Source: Aquirhabdus sp. (GTDB lineage: Bacteria > Pseudomonadota > Gammaproteobacteria > Pseudomonadales > Moraxellaceae). Taken from it: a stretch of 22,150 nucleotides of DNA. The notes under the pieces are model-generated. The model was not told the origin of the DNA. It was given only the letters and a program-made list of their open reading frames with translations, and made no database searches. This document shows positions 1-8,551 of the stretch, one piece after another; the first letter of the stretch is position 1; each line of letters starts with the position of its first letter. Both the position numbers and the translations under genes were made by a program. The DNA is taken from contig JASLFQ010000082.1 in the NCBI GenBank assembly GCA_030150595.1, positions 1-22,150 on the forward strand, given 5' to 3'.

Positions 1-250
1 AGCTATTGTTATATCTACTATTTCAGTAAATGTTCACCGTCGCTGTGGGTGTGCATTCTATACGTTTCCCATCAGGTGTCAACGCCTTTCATTCATTTAT
101 AATCCGAATGATGGTTTTGTAAGCATTTTCTCACAAAATCGTACGCTTTTGGCTAAATTTCGGACGTTAATGTATACGTGGAAGGACTGATTAACATGAA
201 GGAAATGATACTGAGTCTCTAAAGAAAGTGACCCAGAATATGAATTGCTT
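1..250. other. Gene-free left edge
   Basis: No convincing gene is visible in these 250 bases. The stretch lies downstream of the minus-strand hydrolase gene that ends at 251. A perfect TATAAT sits at 98-103 on the plus strand, with GTGTCA (4 of 6 matches to TTGACA) 16 bases before it at 76-81. Only an eight-codon reading frame (MKEMILSL, starting at 196) lies downstream of that possible promoter. No hairpin followed by a T-run was seen, so the end of the hydrolase transcript is unclear. Confidence 0.5.
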
Positions 251-1204
251 TTATTTATCTGCTAAGAAGTCACCGAGGACGCGCACAAACTTGCGAGGTT
301 CATGTAAGAACGGCACATGTCCCGATTGATCAAACTTCACAACTTTGACCTGCTGTGCACATTCTGCAATGTGCATTTGACCGTTAGGATGATAGAGATC
401 GGAGCTCATGCCGACGATTTGAGTAATCGGTGTCGTGCATGTTTCGAGACTCGGGCGATAATCGTAGCCTTCGCCCGTGTAGGCAGCAAAATAACTGTGG
501 ATATGATCAATTCTAGTGAGTGGCAGCTTACGTGATAACGGCAACAACGCAATAATCAGTGGCTTGAGCAATGGTTGTAAACCTGATTCTCCGCTTAGCA
601 AAGCATGTATTTGCTCAATTTTATCGACAATCTCTCCCCGCATAGACGCAGGAACATCCCCTAAATAGGTTGCCGATGGATTCTGCTCAAGTAATACGTT
701 GGCTTCTTTCATGAGCTTAAAAAGTGCTTCTTGTCGCTCTCCGAGCAAGCCATAAGGCCAGTCATCTTGATTATGAATACACGGTGTTTGATCGACGTGG
801 AGATAACGCTTCACGAGCTCAAACTGTCCCGCACGCTGTAAATGCATGGAAATCGTTGCCCCCAAAGAGTAGCCAACAAGCAGCATATCTTTGAGTTTAA
901 AATGGGCGATCACATCTTGAATGTCTTCCATATGATTTTGGAAAACATCCGCCTGATTAAAAGCGAGGCTAGAAGATAAACCTAAGCCTCTGAAATCTGG
1001 CAGATAAAAACGATAACGGAATGCATACGGCGCAATCAAAGGCAGCCAATGACTTGCGCTCATTCCCAAACCTGGCAGCATCAGCACGGGTTGTCCCATG
1101 CTTGCACCAAATACTCGAACTTGAAGTTGCTGACCATCGCGTAAAGGAACAGCAGCAGTATGACTAAACTCGTTTAACATCGAACGAACGATGGCAAGTG
1201 GCAT
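251..1204 (-). CDS. Alpha/beta hydrolase
   Basis: A 317-residue protein of the alpha/beta hydrolase fold, probably a cytoplasmic esterase or related hydrolase with unknown substrate. The sequence shows an oxyanion-side motif PGLGMS near residues 44-49, a nucleophile elbow GYSLGA with Ser113, a likely acid at Asp268 (SSDLYHP) and the catalytic His296 in GHVPFLHEP. The order and spacing fit an intact catalytic triad. Length is usual for the family and no signal peptide is visible. The ATG start is preceded only by a weak purine-rich stretch. It lies 125 bases downstream of the Atm1-type ABC exporter on the same strand with no obvious terminator between, so co-transcription is possible. Hydrolases of this fold cannot be assigned a substrate from sequence alone. 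Confidence 0.85.
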   Translation of the reverse strand: MPLAIVRSMLNEFSHTAAVPLRDGQQLQVRVFGASMGQPVLMLPGLGMSASHWLPLIAPYAFRYRFYLPDFRGLGLSSSLAFNQADVFQNHMEDIQDVIAHFKLKDMLLVGYSLGATISMHLQRAGQFELVKRYLHVDQTPCIHNQDDWPYGLLGERQEALFKLMKEANVLLEQNPSATYLGDVPASMRGEIVDKIEQIHALLSGESGLQPLLKPLIIALLPLSRKLPLTRIDHIHSYFAAYTGEGYDYRPSLETCTTPITQIVGMSSDLYHPNGQMHIAECAQQVKVVKFDQSGHVPFLHEPRKFVRVLGDFLADK

Positions 1205-1329
1205 TTTTCTTATATCCAGATAACAATATTTTGAGATCGGTTTAAAATCAGAAAATGGAGTATAGCCTGCCTAAAAATACGGACTATATTTGCTTTGTTA
1301 AAAAATGATTCCGCTGTGCTTGATTCATA

Positions 1330-3156
1330 TTAATGTTGTTCTGCTTGTTGTTGCCGCCACATGGCTGCGTATTTGCCATCACTGAGTAGTAAATTAATAT
1401 GTGAGCCACGCTCCACAATTTGACCATCCGCCATCACGAGAATTTCATGTGCATCAACGATAGTTGAAAGTCGATGGGCAATGACTAATGTCGTATGACC
1501 GCGACTGACTTCACGCAAATTCGCCTGAATCTCGCGCTCTGTATGTGTATCCAACGCACTGGTTGCTTCATCAAATAGAAGAATGGCAGGATTCTTGAGA
1601 ATAGTTCGAGCAATGGCGACGCGTTGCTTTTCACCACCCGATAACTTTAAACCGCGCTCACCGACAACTGTGTCGTAACCATCAGGCATTGCTAAGATAA
1701 ACTCATGGATATGCGCGAGCTTGGCAGCTTGTTCAATTTCAGCTGCAGTTGCGGCAGGATCACCGTAGGCAATGTTGTAGCGAATCGTGTCATTAAACAG
1801 AACTGTATCTTGAGGAACAATGCCAAGTGCGGCACGTAGCGACTCTTGCTGAACGCTGCGAATATCTTGACCATCAATTGAAATCACGCCGTCATTCACA
1901 TCATAAAAACGAAATAGCAAACGGCTCAATGTTGATTTACCCGCGCCAGATGCGCCAACAACAGCTAAGGTTTGTCCTGCTGGAATGCTGAAACTAATGC
2001 CTTTTATAATCTGACGGCGTGGATCATAGCCAAATTGCACATCCTTAAATTCAACCATACCGCCTTGCACAGATAAAGCTGGCGCATTCGGTTGATCTGC
2101 AATTTCACGATTGACCGCGAGCAGCTCAAACATTTTTTCCATATCGGTAAACGCACGTTTAATCGCGCGATAGACGAAACCCAGACCATTCAACGGCGCA
2201 TAGAGTTGCAGTAAATAGCTATTCACCAAGACAAAATCACCGATGGTCATCGTGCCTGCATGGATGCCCTGCGCCGCCATCCACATCATCACAGTCAATC
2301 CCACTGAAATAATGAATCCTTGCCCGACATTAAGCAGCGATAGACTGGATTGACTTTTTACTGATGAATCTTCAAGTTTCTTCAATAGGTTGTTGTATTT
2401 ATTGGCTTCCAGTGTTTCATTGCCAAAGTATTTAACGGTTTCAAAATTAAGCAGTGAGTCAATGGCTTGCGTATTCGCACGACTCTCATCTTCATTCATT
2501 TCCCGATAAAACTTGGTGCGCCACTCAGTAATCGTAAAGGTAAAAATCAAATAGGTCACAACGGTCAATAACGTGACTAAGGCAAACCAGCCATTAAACA
2601 ATTTCCATAAAATGATTGTGACTAAACCTATTTCAAACAACGTCGGAACTAAGCTGAATAGCAAATAGGACAACAAGGTATCGATGGCGCGAGTGCCTCG
2701 TTCGATGGAACGATTGACGCCGCCAGTTTGCCGTGACAAATGGAATCGAAGTGATAAATGATGCAAATGATCGAAAACTTTAACGCCAACCACGCGAATC
2801 ACATGCTGCTGCACACGCGCAAAGACCGTGTCGCGTAGCTCTGCAAAAAGTAGCGCCATTACGCGCGTCAATCCATAAGCAATAATTAACGCAACGGGAA
2901 CAACGAGCACTACGGGGCTTTTCACACTCAACGCATCAATCGCGTGCTTATAAAGAATTGGTAAATAGCTGGTCGTCAACTTGGCGACAAATAATAAGAC
3001 GACCGCAACTACGACACGAATCCGTAAGCCGCTCTCATGCTTAGGCCACAAATACGGCAGCAATGATTTGATAATCGCAAAACCATTCATTTCTTTAGAT
3101 GGCAATTTGCTAGTCTGTTCTGAGTTGGAATTATTCGACAATGAGGGTGTATTCAA
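1330..3156 (-). CDS. Atm1-type ABC exporter (fused permease and ATPase)
   Basis: A half-transporter of about 608 residues with an N-terminal six-helix ABC type 1 membrane domain (about 45-340) and a C-terminal ATPase domain. The ATPase shows Walker A GASGAGKST (401-409), the signature LSGGEKQR (505-512), Walker B ILLFDEA (525-531) and the switch His561 in AHRLST. In the membrane domain, IERGTRAIDTLLS and NFETVKYFGNE are typical of the Atm1/ABCB7/HMT1 branch, whose members export glutathione-linked compounds or metal conjugates. That substrate is inferred from the family. It should act as a homodimer in the inner membrane. The outermost start is TTG at 3156, with a stop shortly upstream and no good ribosome site. 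An ATG at 3090 (residue 23), preceded by AAAGAA, is an equally likely start and would remove only a polar, probably disordered N-terminus. Confidence 0.9.
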   Translation of the reverse strand: MNTPSLSNNSNSEQTSKLPSKEMNGFAIIKSLLPYLWPKHESGLRIRVVVAVVLLFVAKLTTSYLPILYKHAIDALSVKSPVVLVVPVALIIAYGLTRVMALLFAELRDTVFARVQQHVIRVVGVKVFDHLHHLSLRFHLSRQTGGVNRSIERGTRAIDTLLSYLLFSLVPTLFEIGLVTIILWKLFNGWFALVTLLTVVTYLIFTFTITEWRTKFYREMNEDESRANTQAIDSLLNFETVKYFGNETLEANKYNNLLKKLEDSSVKSQSSLSLLNVGQGFIISVGLTVMMWMAAQGIHAGTMTIGDFVLVNSYLLQLYAPLNGLGFVYRAIKRAFTDMEKMFELLAVNREIADQPNAPALSVQGGMVEFKDVQFGYDPRRQIIKGISFSIPAGQTLAVVGASGAGKSTLSRLLFRFYDVNDGVISIDGQDIRSVQQESLRAALGIVPQDTVLFNDTIRYNIAYGDPAATAAEIEQAAKLAHIHEFILAMPDGYDTVVGERGLKLSGGEKQRVAIARTILKNPAILLFDEATSALDTHTEREIQANLREVSRGHTTLVIAHRLSTIVDAHEILVMADGQIVERGSHINLLLSDGKYAAMWRQQQAEQH

Positions 3157-3324
3157 AATAAGCTACAATTCAGTGGGAGTATCTTAATAATATGGGCTAT
3201 TTTGGATAAAGCGAGCGTTAAAATAAGATTTTTCGCATCCTCCCCGTCTGATATGATGCTTTGGTAATATCGTTAGAACCGTCCGTGCATTTGAATTCGG
3301 CAAAATGCTTTCTAGAAAAACCGT

Positions 3325-3329
3325 GGGGA
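3325..3329 (+). promoter_or_regulatory. Ribosome binding site deciding the pgsA GTG start
   Basis: GGGGA stands six bases before the GTG at 3336. The open frame extends further upstream, but that part has no ribosome site and does not resemble the family. Confidence 0.6.
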
Positions 3330-3335
3330 ACATCT

Positions 3336-3920
3336 GTGGCAGGTAAAATCCTAAATACTCCGAATATCCTCACGCTCTCACGTATTGCGCTTATCCCTGT
3401 ATTTCTACTGCTAGCGTATTGGCCGCCTGCAATTGGCATTGCGGGTCATTCGGGCAGTTTGACACGACATATCGTCCTTTCCAGCCTGTTTGCGCTTGCC
3501 GCTATTACAGATTGGCTTGATGGCTATCTCGCACGCGTCATGAACCAAAGCTCGGCATTTGGACGTTTTCTAGATCCTGTCGCAGATAAGTTAATGGTTG
3601 CTGCAGCTCTCGTGGTTTTGGTGCAATGGCAGCCGAACATTTATATGGCATTTGCCGCTATTGTCATTATTTCTCGTGAAATCACGGTTTCGGCGCTACG
3701 CGAATGGATGGCAGAACTCGGCAATCGCGCCAGTGTTGCGGTATCAATGGTCGGGAAGTTAAAAACCACTTTTCAATTGGTTTCGATTACCGTGTTTTTA
3801 TTGAATATTGATGTCCTGACACCGCTGTCTTATATCTTGCTCTATATCGCGGTCATCCTAACACTGTGGTCGATGATGATTTATCTCAAAGTCGCGTGGC
3901 CTTATTTGAAAGCGGATTAA
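3336..3920 (+). CDS. pgsA: CDP-diacylglycerol-glycerol-3-phosphate 3-phosphatidyltransferase
   Basis: PgsA makes phosphatidylglycerophosphate from CDP-diacylglycerol and glycerol-3-phosphate, the committed step to phosphatidylglycerol and cardiolipin, in the inner membrane. The 194-residue product has the complete CDP-alcohol phosphotransferase signature D-x2-DG-x2-AR-x8-G-x3-D-x3-D: Asp59, Asp62, Gly63, Arg67, Gly76, Asp80 and Asp84, within DWLDGYLAR and GRFLDPVADK. Several hydrophobic helices surround it. The GTG start at 3336 is chosen because the GGGGA site precedes it and because the protein then opens with NTPNILTLSRI, as PgsA proteins do. Transcribed away from the ABC exporter gene; converges on mpl at the 4038-4068 hairpin. 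Confidence 0.93.
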   Translation: MAGKILNTPNILTLSRIALIPVFLLLAYWPPAIGIAGHSGSLTRHIVLSSLFALAAITDWLDGYLARVMNQSSAFGRFLDPVADKLMVAAALVVLVQWQPNIYMAFAAIVIISREITVSALREWMAELGNRASVAVSMVGKLKTTFQLVSITVFLLNIDVLTPLSYILLYIAVILTLWSMMIYLKVAWPYLKAD

Positions 3921-4037
3921 GACTTCCTTATTTTTTCTGGTCAACAATTACACTGTCTCGCAATGTGTATTCTGTTGTATCCTCGATACAGTTGGATACA
4001 CTCCCAAAGACAGTGATAAAAAATTCCAAAACACCAT

Positions 4038-4068
4038 AAAAAAACTCCCTTTGTCTAGGAGTTTTTTT
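4038..4068. terminator. Bidirectional terminator between pgsA and mpl
   Basis: A perfect 11-base stem (seven A plus ACTCC-type arm against GGAG plus seven T) closes a nine-base loop at 4049-4057. The A-run and T-run flanks make it usable from both sides, matching its place between two converging genes. Confidence 0.8.
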
Positions 4069-4101
4069 ATGAGAACATTTTAAAAGTAATAAGCTAAATC
4101 T

Positions 4102-5508
4102 TTATTCAGCCAACGCCGCCAGCACTTTGCCATGCAAACCACCAAAACCACCATTCGACATAATCACGACCACATCGCCATCGGTCGCTTCTGTTTTCAC
4201 TCGGTTAATAATCGTATCAAGGTCATTCGCAACTTGCGCTGAATTGGTTGCGGCAGCCACAACAGGTTGCAAATCCCAATCCAATCCCGCTGGTTGATAC
4301 CAAATCACTTGATCGGCAACGCGCGCTGATTCTGCGAGCTGGGCTTTAAAGTTGCCCATACGCATCGTATTTGAGCGCGGTTCGATAATCGCCCATAAGC
4401 GACGATTGCCAATTTTCTTGCGAATGCCATCTAACGTCGTTTCGATTGCAGTTGGATGATGCGCGAAATCATCATAGACATCGACACCACGCACTGTGCC
4501 CAACAACTCCATACGACGCTTCACGCCACCAAAGTTAGACAAGGCAAGACAGGCTTGCGCAGGCTCAATATCAATGTGATGCGCAGCAGCAATCGCAGCA
4601 ATGCCATTGGCGACGCTATGTAGGCCCGTCATTGACCATGTGACCGTACCGACTTCTTTACCTTGGTAATGCACCGCAAATGCGCTGCCGTCTTCGGATT
4701 TCAAAATCGCTTGCCATTCAGCTTGACTGCTCTTATTAGTATCAACAGTTTGAATTGCTGTTTTGCTAATCGGCGTCCAGCAGCCCATTGCTAACACTTC
4801 ATCTAAAGCTGCCACGCCTTCAGGTAGAATAATTTGCCCAGTGTGCGGAATCGTACGTATCAAATGATGAAATTGTTTTTGAATTGCTCCGAGATCATCA
4901 AAAATATCGGCGTGATCGAACTCAAGGTTATTTAAAATCACGGTGCGGGGATGATAATGAACAAACTTCGAGCGTTTATCAAAGAATGCAGAGTCATACT
5001 CATCTGCTTCAACGACAAAATAGTCTTTGCCTTCTTTTAAGCCGCCACTTAGACCACCACCTAGGCGCGCGCTATGGCTAAAACCAAGAGGTACACCGCC
5101 TATTAAGAAACCAGGATTCAGACCTGCTTGTTCAAGAATCCAAGCCAACATCGTCGTCGTTGTGGTTTTGCCATGAGTTCCTGCAACAGCAAGAACATGT
5201 TTGCCATGCAACACATGATCGGCAAGAAACGCTGGGCCTGAGGTGTACGCAAGACCAGCATCCAACATATATTCAACAGCAGGAATGCCACGTTTCATCG
5301 CGTTACCGACAATCACCAAATCTGGATGCGGTTGCAAATGGCTCGCATCGTAGCCTTGCATTAAGGTAATGCCTGCATTTTCCAGTTGCGTAGACATCGG
5401 CGGATAGACATTTTGATCTGATCCTGTCACGGTATGACCGAGCTCACGCGCCAACAGTGCCAACGAACCCATAAATGTCCCACAAATTCCCAAGATATGC
5501 AGATGCAT
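4102..5508 (-). CDS. mpl: UDP-N-acetylmuramate:L-alanyl-gamma-D-glutamyl-meso-diaminopimelate ligase
   Basis: Mpl re-attaches the recycled tripeptide L-Ala-gamma-D-Glu-meso-DAP to UDP-MurNAc in the cytoplasm, feeding cell-wall turnover products back into peptidoglycan synthesis. The 468-residue protein has a MurC-like N-terminus (HILGICGTFMGS, 4-15), the ATP-binding loop AGTHGKTTT (109-117), the Mur ligase motif NNLEFDHADIF (193-203), DDFAHHPTAIE (346-356) and EPRSNTMRMG (376-385). The last motif, together with the GICGTFMG opening, separates Mpl from true MurC. Length fits the family (about 450-470). The ATG is preceded by GAGGAG at good spacing. It stands alone on its strand, with a terminator downstream and the DUF486 gene divergent upstream. 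Confidence 0.95.
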   Translation of the reverse strand: MHLHILGICGTFMGSLALLARELGHTVTGSDQNVYPPMSTQLENAGITLMQGYDASHLQPHPDLVIVGNAMKRGIPAVEYMLDAGLAYTSGPAFLADHVLHGKHVLAVAGTHGKTTTTTMLAWILEQAGLNPGFLIGGVPLGFSHSARLGGGLSGGLKEGKDYFVVEADEYDSAFFDKRSKFVHYHPRTVILNNLEFDHADIFDDLGAIQKQFHHLIRTIPHTGQIILPEGVAALDEVLAMGCWTPISKTAIQTVDTNKSSQAEWQAILKSEDGSAFAVHYQGKEVGTVTWSMTGLHSVANGIAAIAAAHHIDIEPAQACLALSNFGGVKRRMELLGTVRGVDVYDDFAHHPTAIETTLDGIRKKIGNRRLWAIIEPRSNTMRMGNFKAQLAESARVADQVIWYQPAGLDWDLQPVVAAATNSAQVANDLDTIINRVKTEATDGDVVVIMSNGGFGGLHGKVLAALAE

Positions 5509-5666
5509 GACCGCTCCTCAATTTTCCAATATTTCTCTGTATCCCATGACCCATTTACCTCGCCCAAAGCAGCGAACCAAGCACTGGTCGGATGAACACC
5601 GTGATCGTTTTTAATTGGACAGCACGATAGCAAGACATATCAGTAAAAGATACTATTTCAACGTAG

Positions 5667-6080
5667 ATGTTCTCAAACCTTATTGAAACCATGCGCATCA
5701 TCAAGAGATTAAAAACGATGTTAAATGTTTTTCTGGCTCAGCCTTATTCGCCATTTATTCTGCTCATTCTGTCTAATGTTTTCATGACCTTTGCATGGTA
5801 TGGACACTTAAAGTTTCTGCACAATGCCCCAGTTTGGCAAGCCGTACTCATGGGTTGGGGATTGGCATTTTTCGAATATCTATTTATGGTGCCCGCAAAT
5901 CGTTTACTTGAGTCACGTGGCTTGAGTTTAGGGCAAATGAAAATCAGCCAAGAAGTCATTACCTTGTCGGTTTTCGTGCCCTTCATGTTATTTATGTTCA
6001 AACAGCCATTCCGATTGGACTATCTGTGGGCGGCGTTATGCTTATTTGGCGCGGTTTTCTTTGTTTTTCGCAGCGCATAA
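5667..6080 (+). CDS. DUF486 family membrane protein (DMT superfamily)
   Basis: A small, very hydrophobic protein with about four membrane helices. It matches the DUF486/COG3169 family: the SNVFMTFAWYGHLKF opening helix, then GWGLAFFEYLFMVPANR, the QMKISQEVITL linker, and a last helix ending in FVFRSA. The family is related to small drug/metabolite transporters, but no substrate is established. The outermost ATG at 5667 gives 137 residues, longer than the usual 110-120. In-frame ATGs at 5691 and 5718 are possible; 5718 gives 120 residues and has AAGAGA nine bases upstream, so it may be the true start. It faces away from mpl and is followed after about 140 bases by purE. Confidence 0.8.
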   Translation: MFSNLIETMRIIKRLKTMLNVFLAQPYSPFILLILSNVFMTFAWYGHLKFLHNAPVWQAVLMGWGLAFFEYLFMVPANRLLESRGLSLGQMKISQEVITLSVFVPFMLFMFKQPFRLDYLWAALCLFGAVFFVFRSA

Positions 6081-6223
6081 ATAAGGTTTAGGCCTTAAAA
6101 TACAGGCGTTATCAGACAGAATGCGGTAAAACATGTGTTAAATGTCATCGAACACTTGGTTCATTGCATGAAATACGTCAAACTACGCGGTCTATTTTAC
6201 AGTCAATTTTGCATGATAACGCC

Positions 6224-6760
6224 ATGACCCAATCTGCTCTTTTATCAAATCCATCAGACGCGACCAATCAGCCTTTGGTGGGCATCATCATGGGTTCGCA
6301 ATCTGACTGGGCGACGCTGGAACACACTGCGCAAATGCTCACGCAACTGGGCGTGCCATTTGAAAGCGAAGTCGTTTCAGCTCATCGCACGCCTGACCGT
6401 CTGTTTGAATATGCAGACACAGCACGTGCTCGCGGGTTGCAAGTGATTATCGCGGGTGCAGGTGGCGCTGCACATCTACCGGGTATGTGTGCAGCAAAAA
6501 CTGATCTGCCAGTGCTGGGTGTTCCTGTCCAGTCATCAATTTTGAATGGTGTCGATTCATTGCTCTCTATCGTGCAAATGCCTGCGGGAATTGCAGTCGG
6601 GACATTGGCAATTGGTAAAGCAGGCGCAACCAATGCTGGACTTCTGGCCGCACAAATTATTGGTTTAAACAATCCAAAGATTGCAGCAGCCGTTACTGCA
6701 TTTCGTGAACAGCAAACTGAAAAAGTGCGGAAGCATCCAATTCCAGGCCAAACGGGTTAA
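6224..6760 (+). CDS. purE: 5-(carboxyamino)imidazole ribonucleotide mutase
   Basis: PurE converts N5-CAIR to CAIR in purine synthesis, using the product of PurK, encoded next. Clear class I motifs are present: MGSQSDW (23-29), SAHRTP with His54, and [11 protein letters not shown] (78-88). The frame is open upstream to a TTG at 6164, but that segment is unlike the family. The ATG at 6224 gives 178 residues, near the usual 160-180, so it is preferred although its ribosome site is weak. The gap to purK is 72 bases without a terminator, so the two are probably co-transcribed. No PurR-like operator could be identified. Confidence 0.93.
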   Translation: MTQSALLSNPSDATNQPLVGIIMGSQSDWATLEHTAQMLTQLGVPFESEVVSAHRTPDRLFEYADTARARGLQVIIAGAGGAAHLPGMCAAKTDLPVLGVPVQSSILNGVDSLLSIVQMPAGIAVGTLAIGKAGATNAGLLAAQIIGLNNPKIAAAVTAFREQQTEKVRKHPIPGQTG

Positions 6761-6832
6761 TACGACTCGTCTTTGCTTTAAAGATTCTTTTTAACAATTT
6801 TTTTATAACGCCGATGTGATGTTGTTGAATTT

Positions 6833-7957
6833 ATGAAAAATAATGGTATTGAAACAATTGGTATTTTTGGTGGTGGTCAGCTCGGTCGCATGCTGGCTCA
6901 AGCGGCGCTGCCTCTGAATTTAACCTGTAATTTTTTTGAAACGCATCAAGATTGCCCTTCGGCAGCGCTGGGCAACGTGTTTGATGCAACAAATGGCGCT
7001 GAACTGAAGCAATTTATCGAAAGCTCGGATGTCTATACCCTTGAGTTTGAAAACACGCCGCTCGCCTATGTCGAGGCTTTAGCTGCGGCAAATAAAGCAT
7101 TGCATCCTCCACGTCATGCTTTAGCAACCGCACAAAATCGCATTGCAGAAAAATCTCTGTTTGATCAACTCAACATTCCTGTTGCGGCGTACCGTAAAAT
7201 TGAATCCGAAGCGGATTTGCAACTTGCCGTATCCGCGCTGGGCCTGCCCTTAGTCCTAAAAACCGCAACGGGCGGCTATGATGGCAAAGGACAATTTGTA
7301 CTGCGTGATGCGGCGCAAATTGGTGAAGCGTGGCAAGCACTCGGTCCAGCAGGCGTATTAATTGCGGAATCGTTTGTAAAGTTTGATCGTGAAGTATCGA
7401 TTATTGCGGTTCGTGGACAAGATGGCGAAGTACGTACTTGGCCATTGGCAGAGAATCATCATCATCACGGCATCTTGTCGCACTCGATTGTGCCTGCACC
7501 CAACAGTGAAGCTCTACAACCGATTGCACAAGATTATATTACTCGTCTGCTCGATCATTTGAATTATGTCGGCGTGCTGACGCTTGAACTCTTTGTCACG
7601 GCAAATGGTTTACTGGCCAATGAAATGGCACCTCGTCTGCATAACTCTGGTCACTGGAGCATTGAAGGCGCAGTGTGTTCGCAGTTTGAAAATCATATGC
7701 GAGCAGTTGCAGGTTTGCCACTGGGCTCTACTGAACTGATTAGCACGTGTATGATGGTGAATATCATTGGTCGTCATCCAAAACGCGAAGATGTATTGAA
7801 GCTATCAGGCGCCCATTTGCATTTTTATGGCAAAGAAGAACGCGTGGGACGCAAACTCGGTCACGTCACTTTGATTCCAACCCATGGCAATACTTTGGCG
7901 GAATTGAGCGCTGAACTGGCGAAGATTTTGCCTGAACCATTGGCGTTGAAAGGCTAA
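6833..7957 (+). CDS. purK: N5-carboxyaminoimidazole ribonucleotide synthase
   Basis: PurK is an ATP-grasp enzyme that makes N5-CAIR from AIR, ATP and bicarbonate; PurE then isomerises it. The 374-residue protein opens with the nucleotide-fold motif GIFGGGQLGRM (10-20), followed by the ATP-grasp loop KTATGGYDGKGQ (143-154), EVSII (187-191), and the PurK signature APRLHNSGHW (266-275). Four histidines in a row (209-212) fall in a loop that is His-rich in the family, so this is not a tag. The ATG at 6833 is the family-consistent start; its ribosome site is poor, which may mean coupling to purE translation or transcript structure. It ends at a strong terminator. Confidence 0.94.
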   Translation: MKNNGIETIGIFGGGQLGRMLAQAALPLNLTCNFFETHQDCPSAALGNVFDATNGAELKQFIESSDVYTLEFENTPLAYVEALAAANKALHPPRHALATAQNRIAEKSLFDQLNIPVAAYRKIESEADLQLAVSALGLPLVLKTATGGYDGKGQFVLRDAAQIGEAWQALGPAGVLIAESFVKFDREVSIIAVRGQDGEVRTWPLAENHHHHGILSHSIVPAPNSEALQPIAQDYITRLLDHLNYVGVLTLELFVTANGLLANEMAPRLHNSGHWSIEGAVCSQFENHMRAVAGLPLGSTELISTCMMVNIIGRHPKREDVLKLSGAHLHFYGKEERVGRKLGHVTLIPTHGNTLAELSAELAKILPEPLALKG

Positions 7958-7987
7958 ATTAACTTCTAAAAAATTCCAATCGCCCAC

Positions 7988-8019
7988 AAAAAAGCCACTT
8001 TATTTAAAGTGGCTTTTTT
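7988..8019. terminator. Bidirectional terminator after purK and the repeat-protein gene
   Basis: A-run, GCCACTTTA, a very short loop, then TAAAGTGGC and a T-run form a perfect stem of about 14 bases. The symmetry allows it to end both the plus-strand purK transcript and the minus-strand transcript from the 8045-8551 gene. Confidence 0.85.
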
Positions 8020-8044
8020 ACATCCGCTTAAATCAACCGAGCAA

Positions 8045-8551
8045 TTATTTGCTTGGTGTCAATTTTGCCAACAGGTCAGCAACGAAAGTTTTCAAGCTGC
8101 TTTTTGCTTGCAATGTTTCGATGTTACCAACAACTGCAGTACGCAACAGTGAGTAATCGTTTTTCAGAGCTTGGTAACCGTTGGTTTGAACTTCTTTCAA
8201 CAGGTTAGCTGCTTCAGTGCTGATGTCAGCAAAAGTTTTTTCAGCTTGAATGTTTTTCAATTGAGCAATCAGGCTTTTTACTTTTTCAACAACGCTGTTT
8301 GATTCTGCTTGTACGCGATCAGAAACTTTTTGAACTGCTTCAGTTGCAGAAGTTTTCACTTCTTCAGCCAATTTCTCAGCTTTTGCAACTTCAGTTGCAA
8401 CAGCTTTCTTTGCTTTAGCAGCAGTTGCAGTTGCAGTTGCTTTAGCCTTTTCAACAGTTTCAGTTGCAGCAACTTTCGCTTTTTCTACAGTCTCAGTTGC
8501 AGCTTGTTCAACTTTTGCAAGAGTTTCAGTAGCGGTTTGTTCAATAGTCAT
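8045..8551 (-). CDS. Ala/Thr/Lys/Glu-rich protein with 11-residue repeats (LEA-like or phasin-like)
   Basis: I do not recognise a named family for this 168-residue protein. Residues 6 to about 93 divide without gaps into eight 11-residue units, the clearest being AATETVEKAKV (17-27) and AATETVEKAKA (28-38). Later units are more diverged. An 11-residue period with this composition resembles group 3 LEA (desiccation) proteins and hendecad coiled coils. Phasins, the surface proteins of polyester granules, can look similar. The C-terminal part (about 100-168) is amphipathic and less repetitive. There is no Cys, Trp or His, one Pro, and no signal peptide or membrane helix, so it should be soluble and cytoplasmic. 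GGAG stands about nine bases before the ATG. Two neighbouring repeats are also alike in DNA, 27 of 33 bases. The gene has its own upstream region and terminator. Confidence 0.8.
   Translation of the reverse strand: MTIEQTATETLAKVEQAATETVEKAKVAATETVEKAKATATATAAKAKKAVATEVAKAEKLAEEVKTSATEAVQKVSDRVQAESNSVVEKVKSLIAQLKNIQAEKTFADISTEAANLLKEVQTNGYQALKNDYSLLRTAVVGNIETLQAKSSLKTFVADLLAKLTPSK
8273..8536 (-). repeat. 33-base coding repeats, eight units
   Basis: Each unit encodes 11 residues of the protein above. Units at 8471-8503 and 8438-8470 agree at 27 of 33 bases by direct comparison; the others are recognisable mainly at protein level. This suggests growth by tandem duplication, with the two best-conserved units the most recent. 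Confidence 0.7.

Noticed and set aside
3261..3335. Upstream extension of the pgsA frame
   Set aside because: No ribosome site and no family similarity; the GTG at 3336 with GGGGA upstream fits much better.
7457..7468. Run of four histidine codons in purK
   Set aside because: Falls in a loop (EN...H..GI) that is His-containing across PurK proteins, so not a tag or an oddity.
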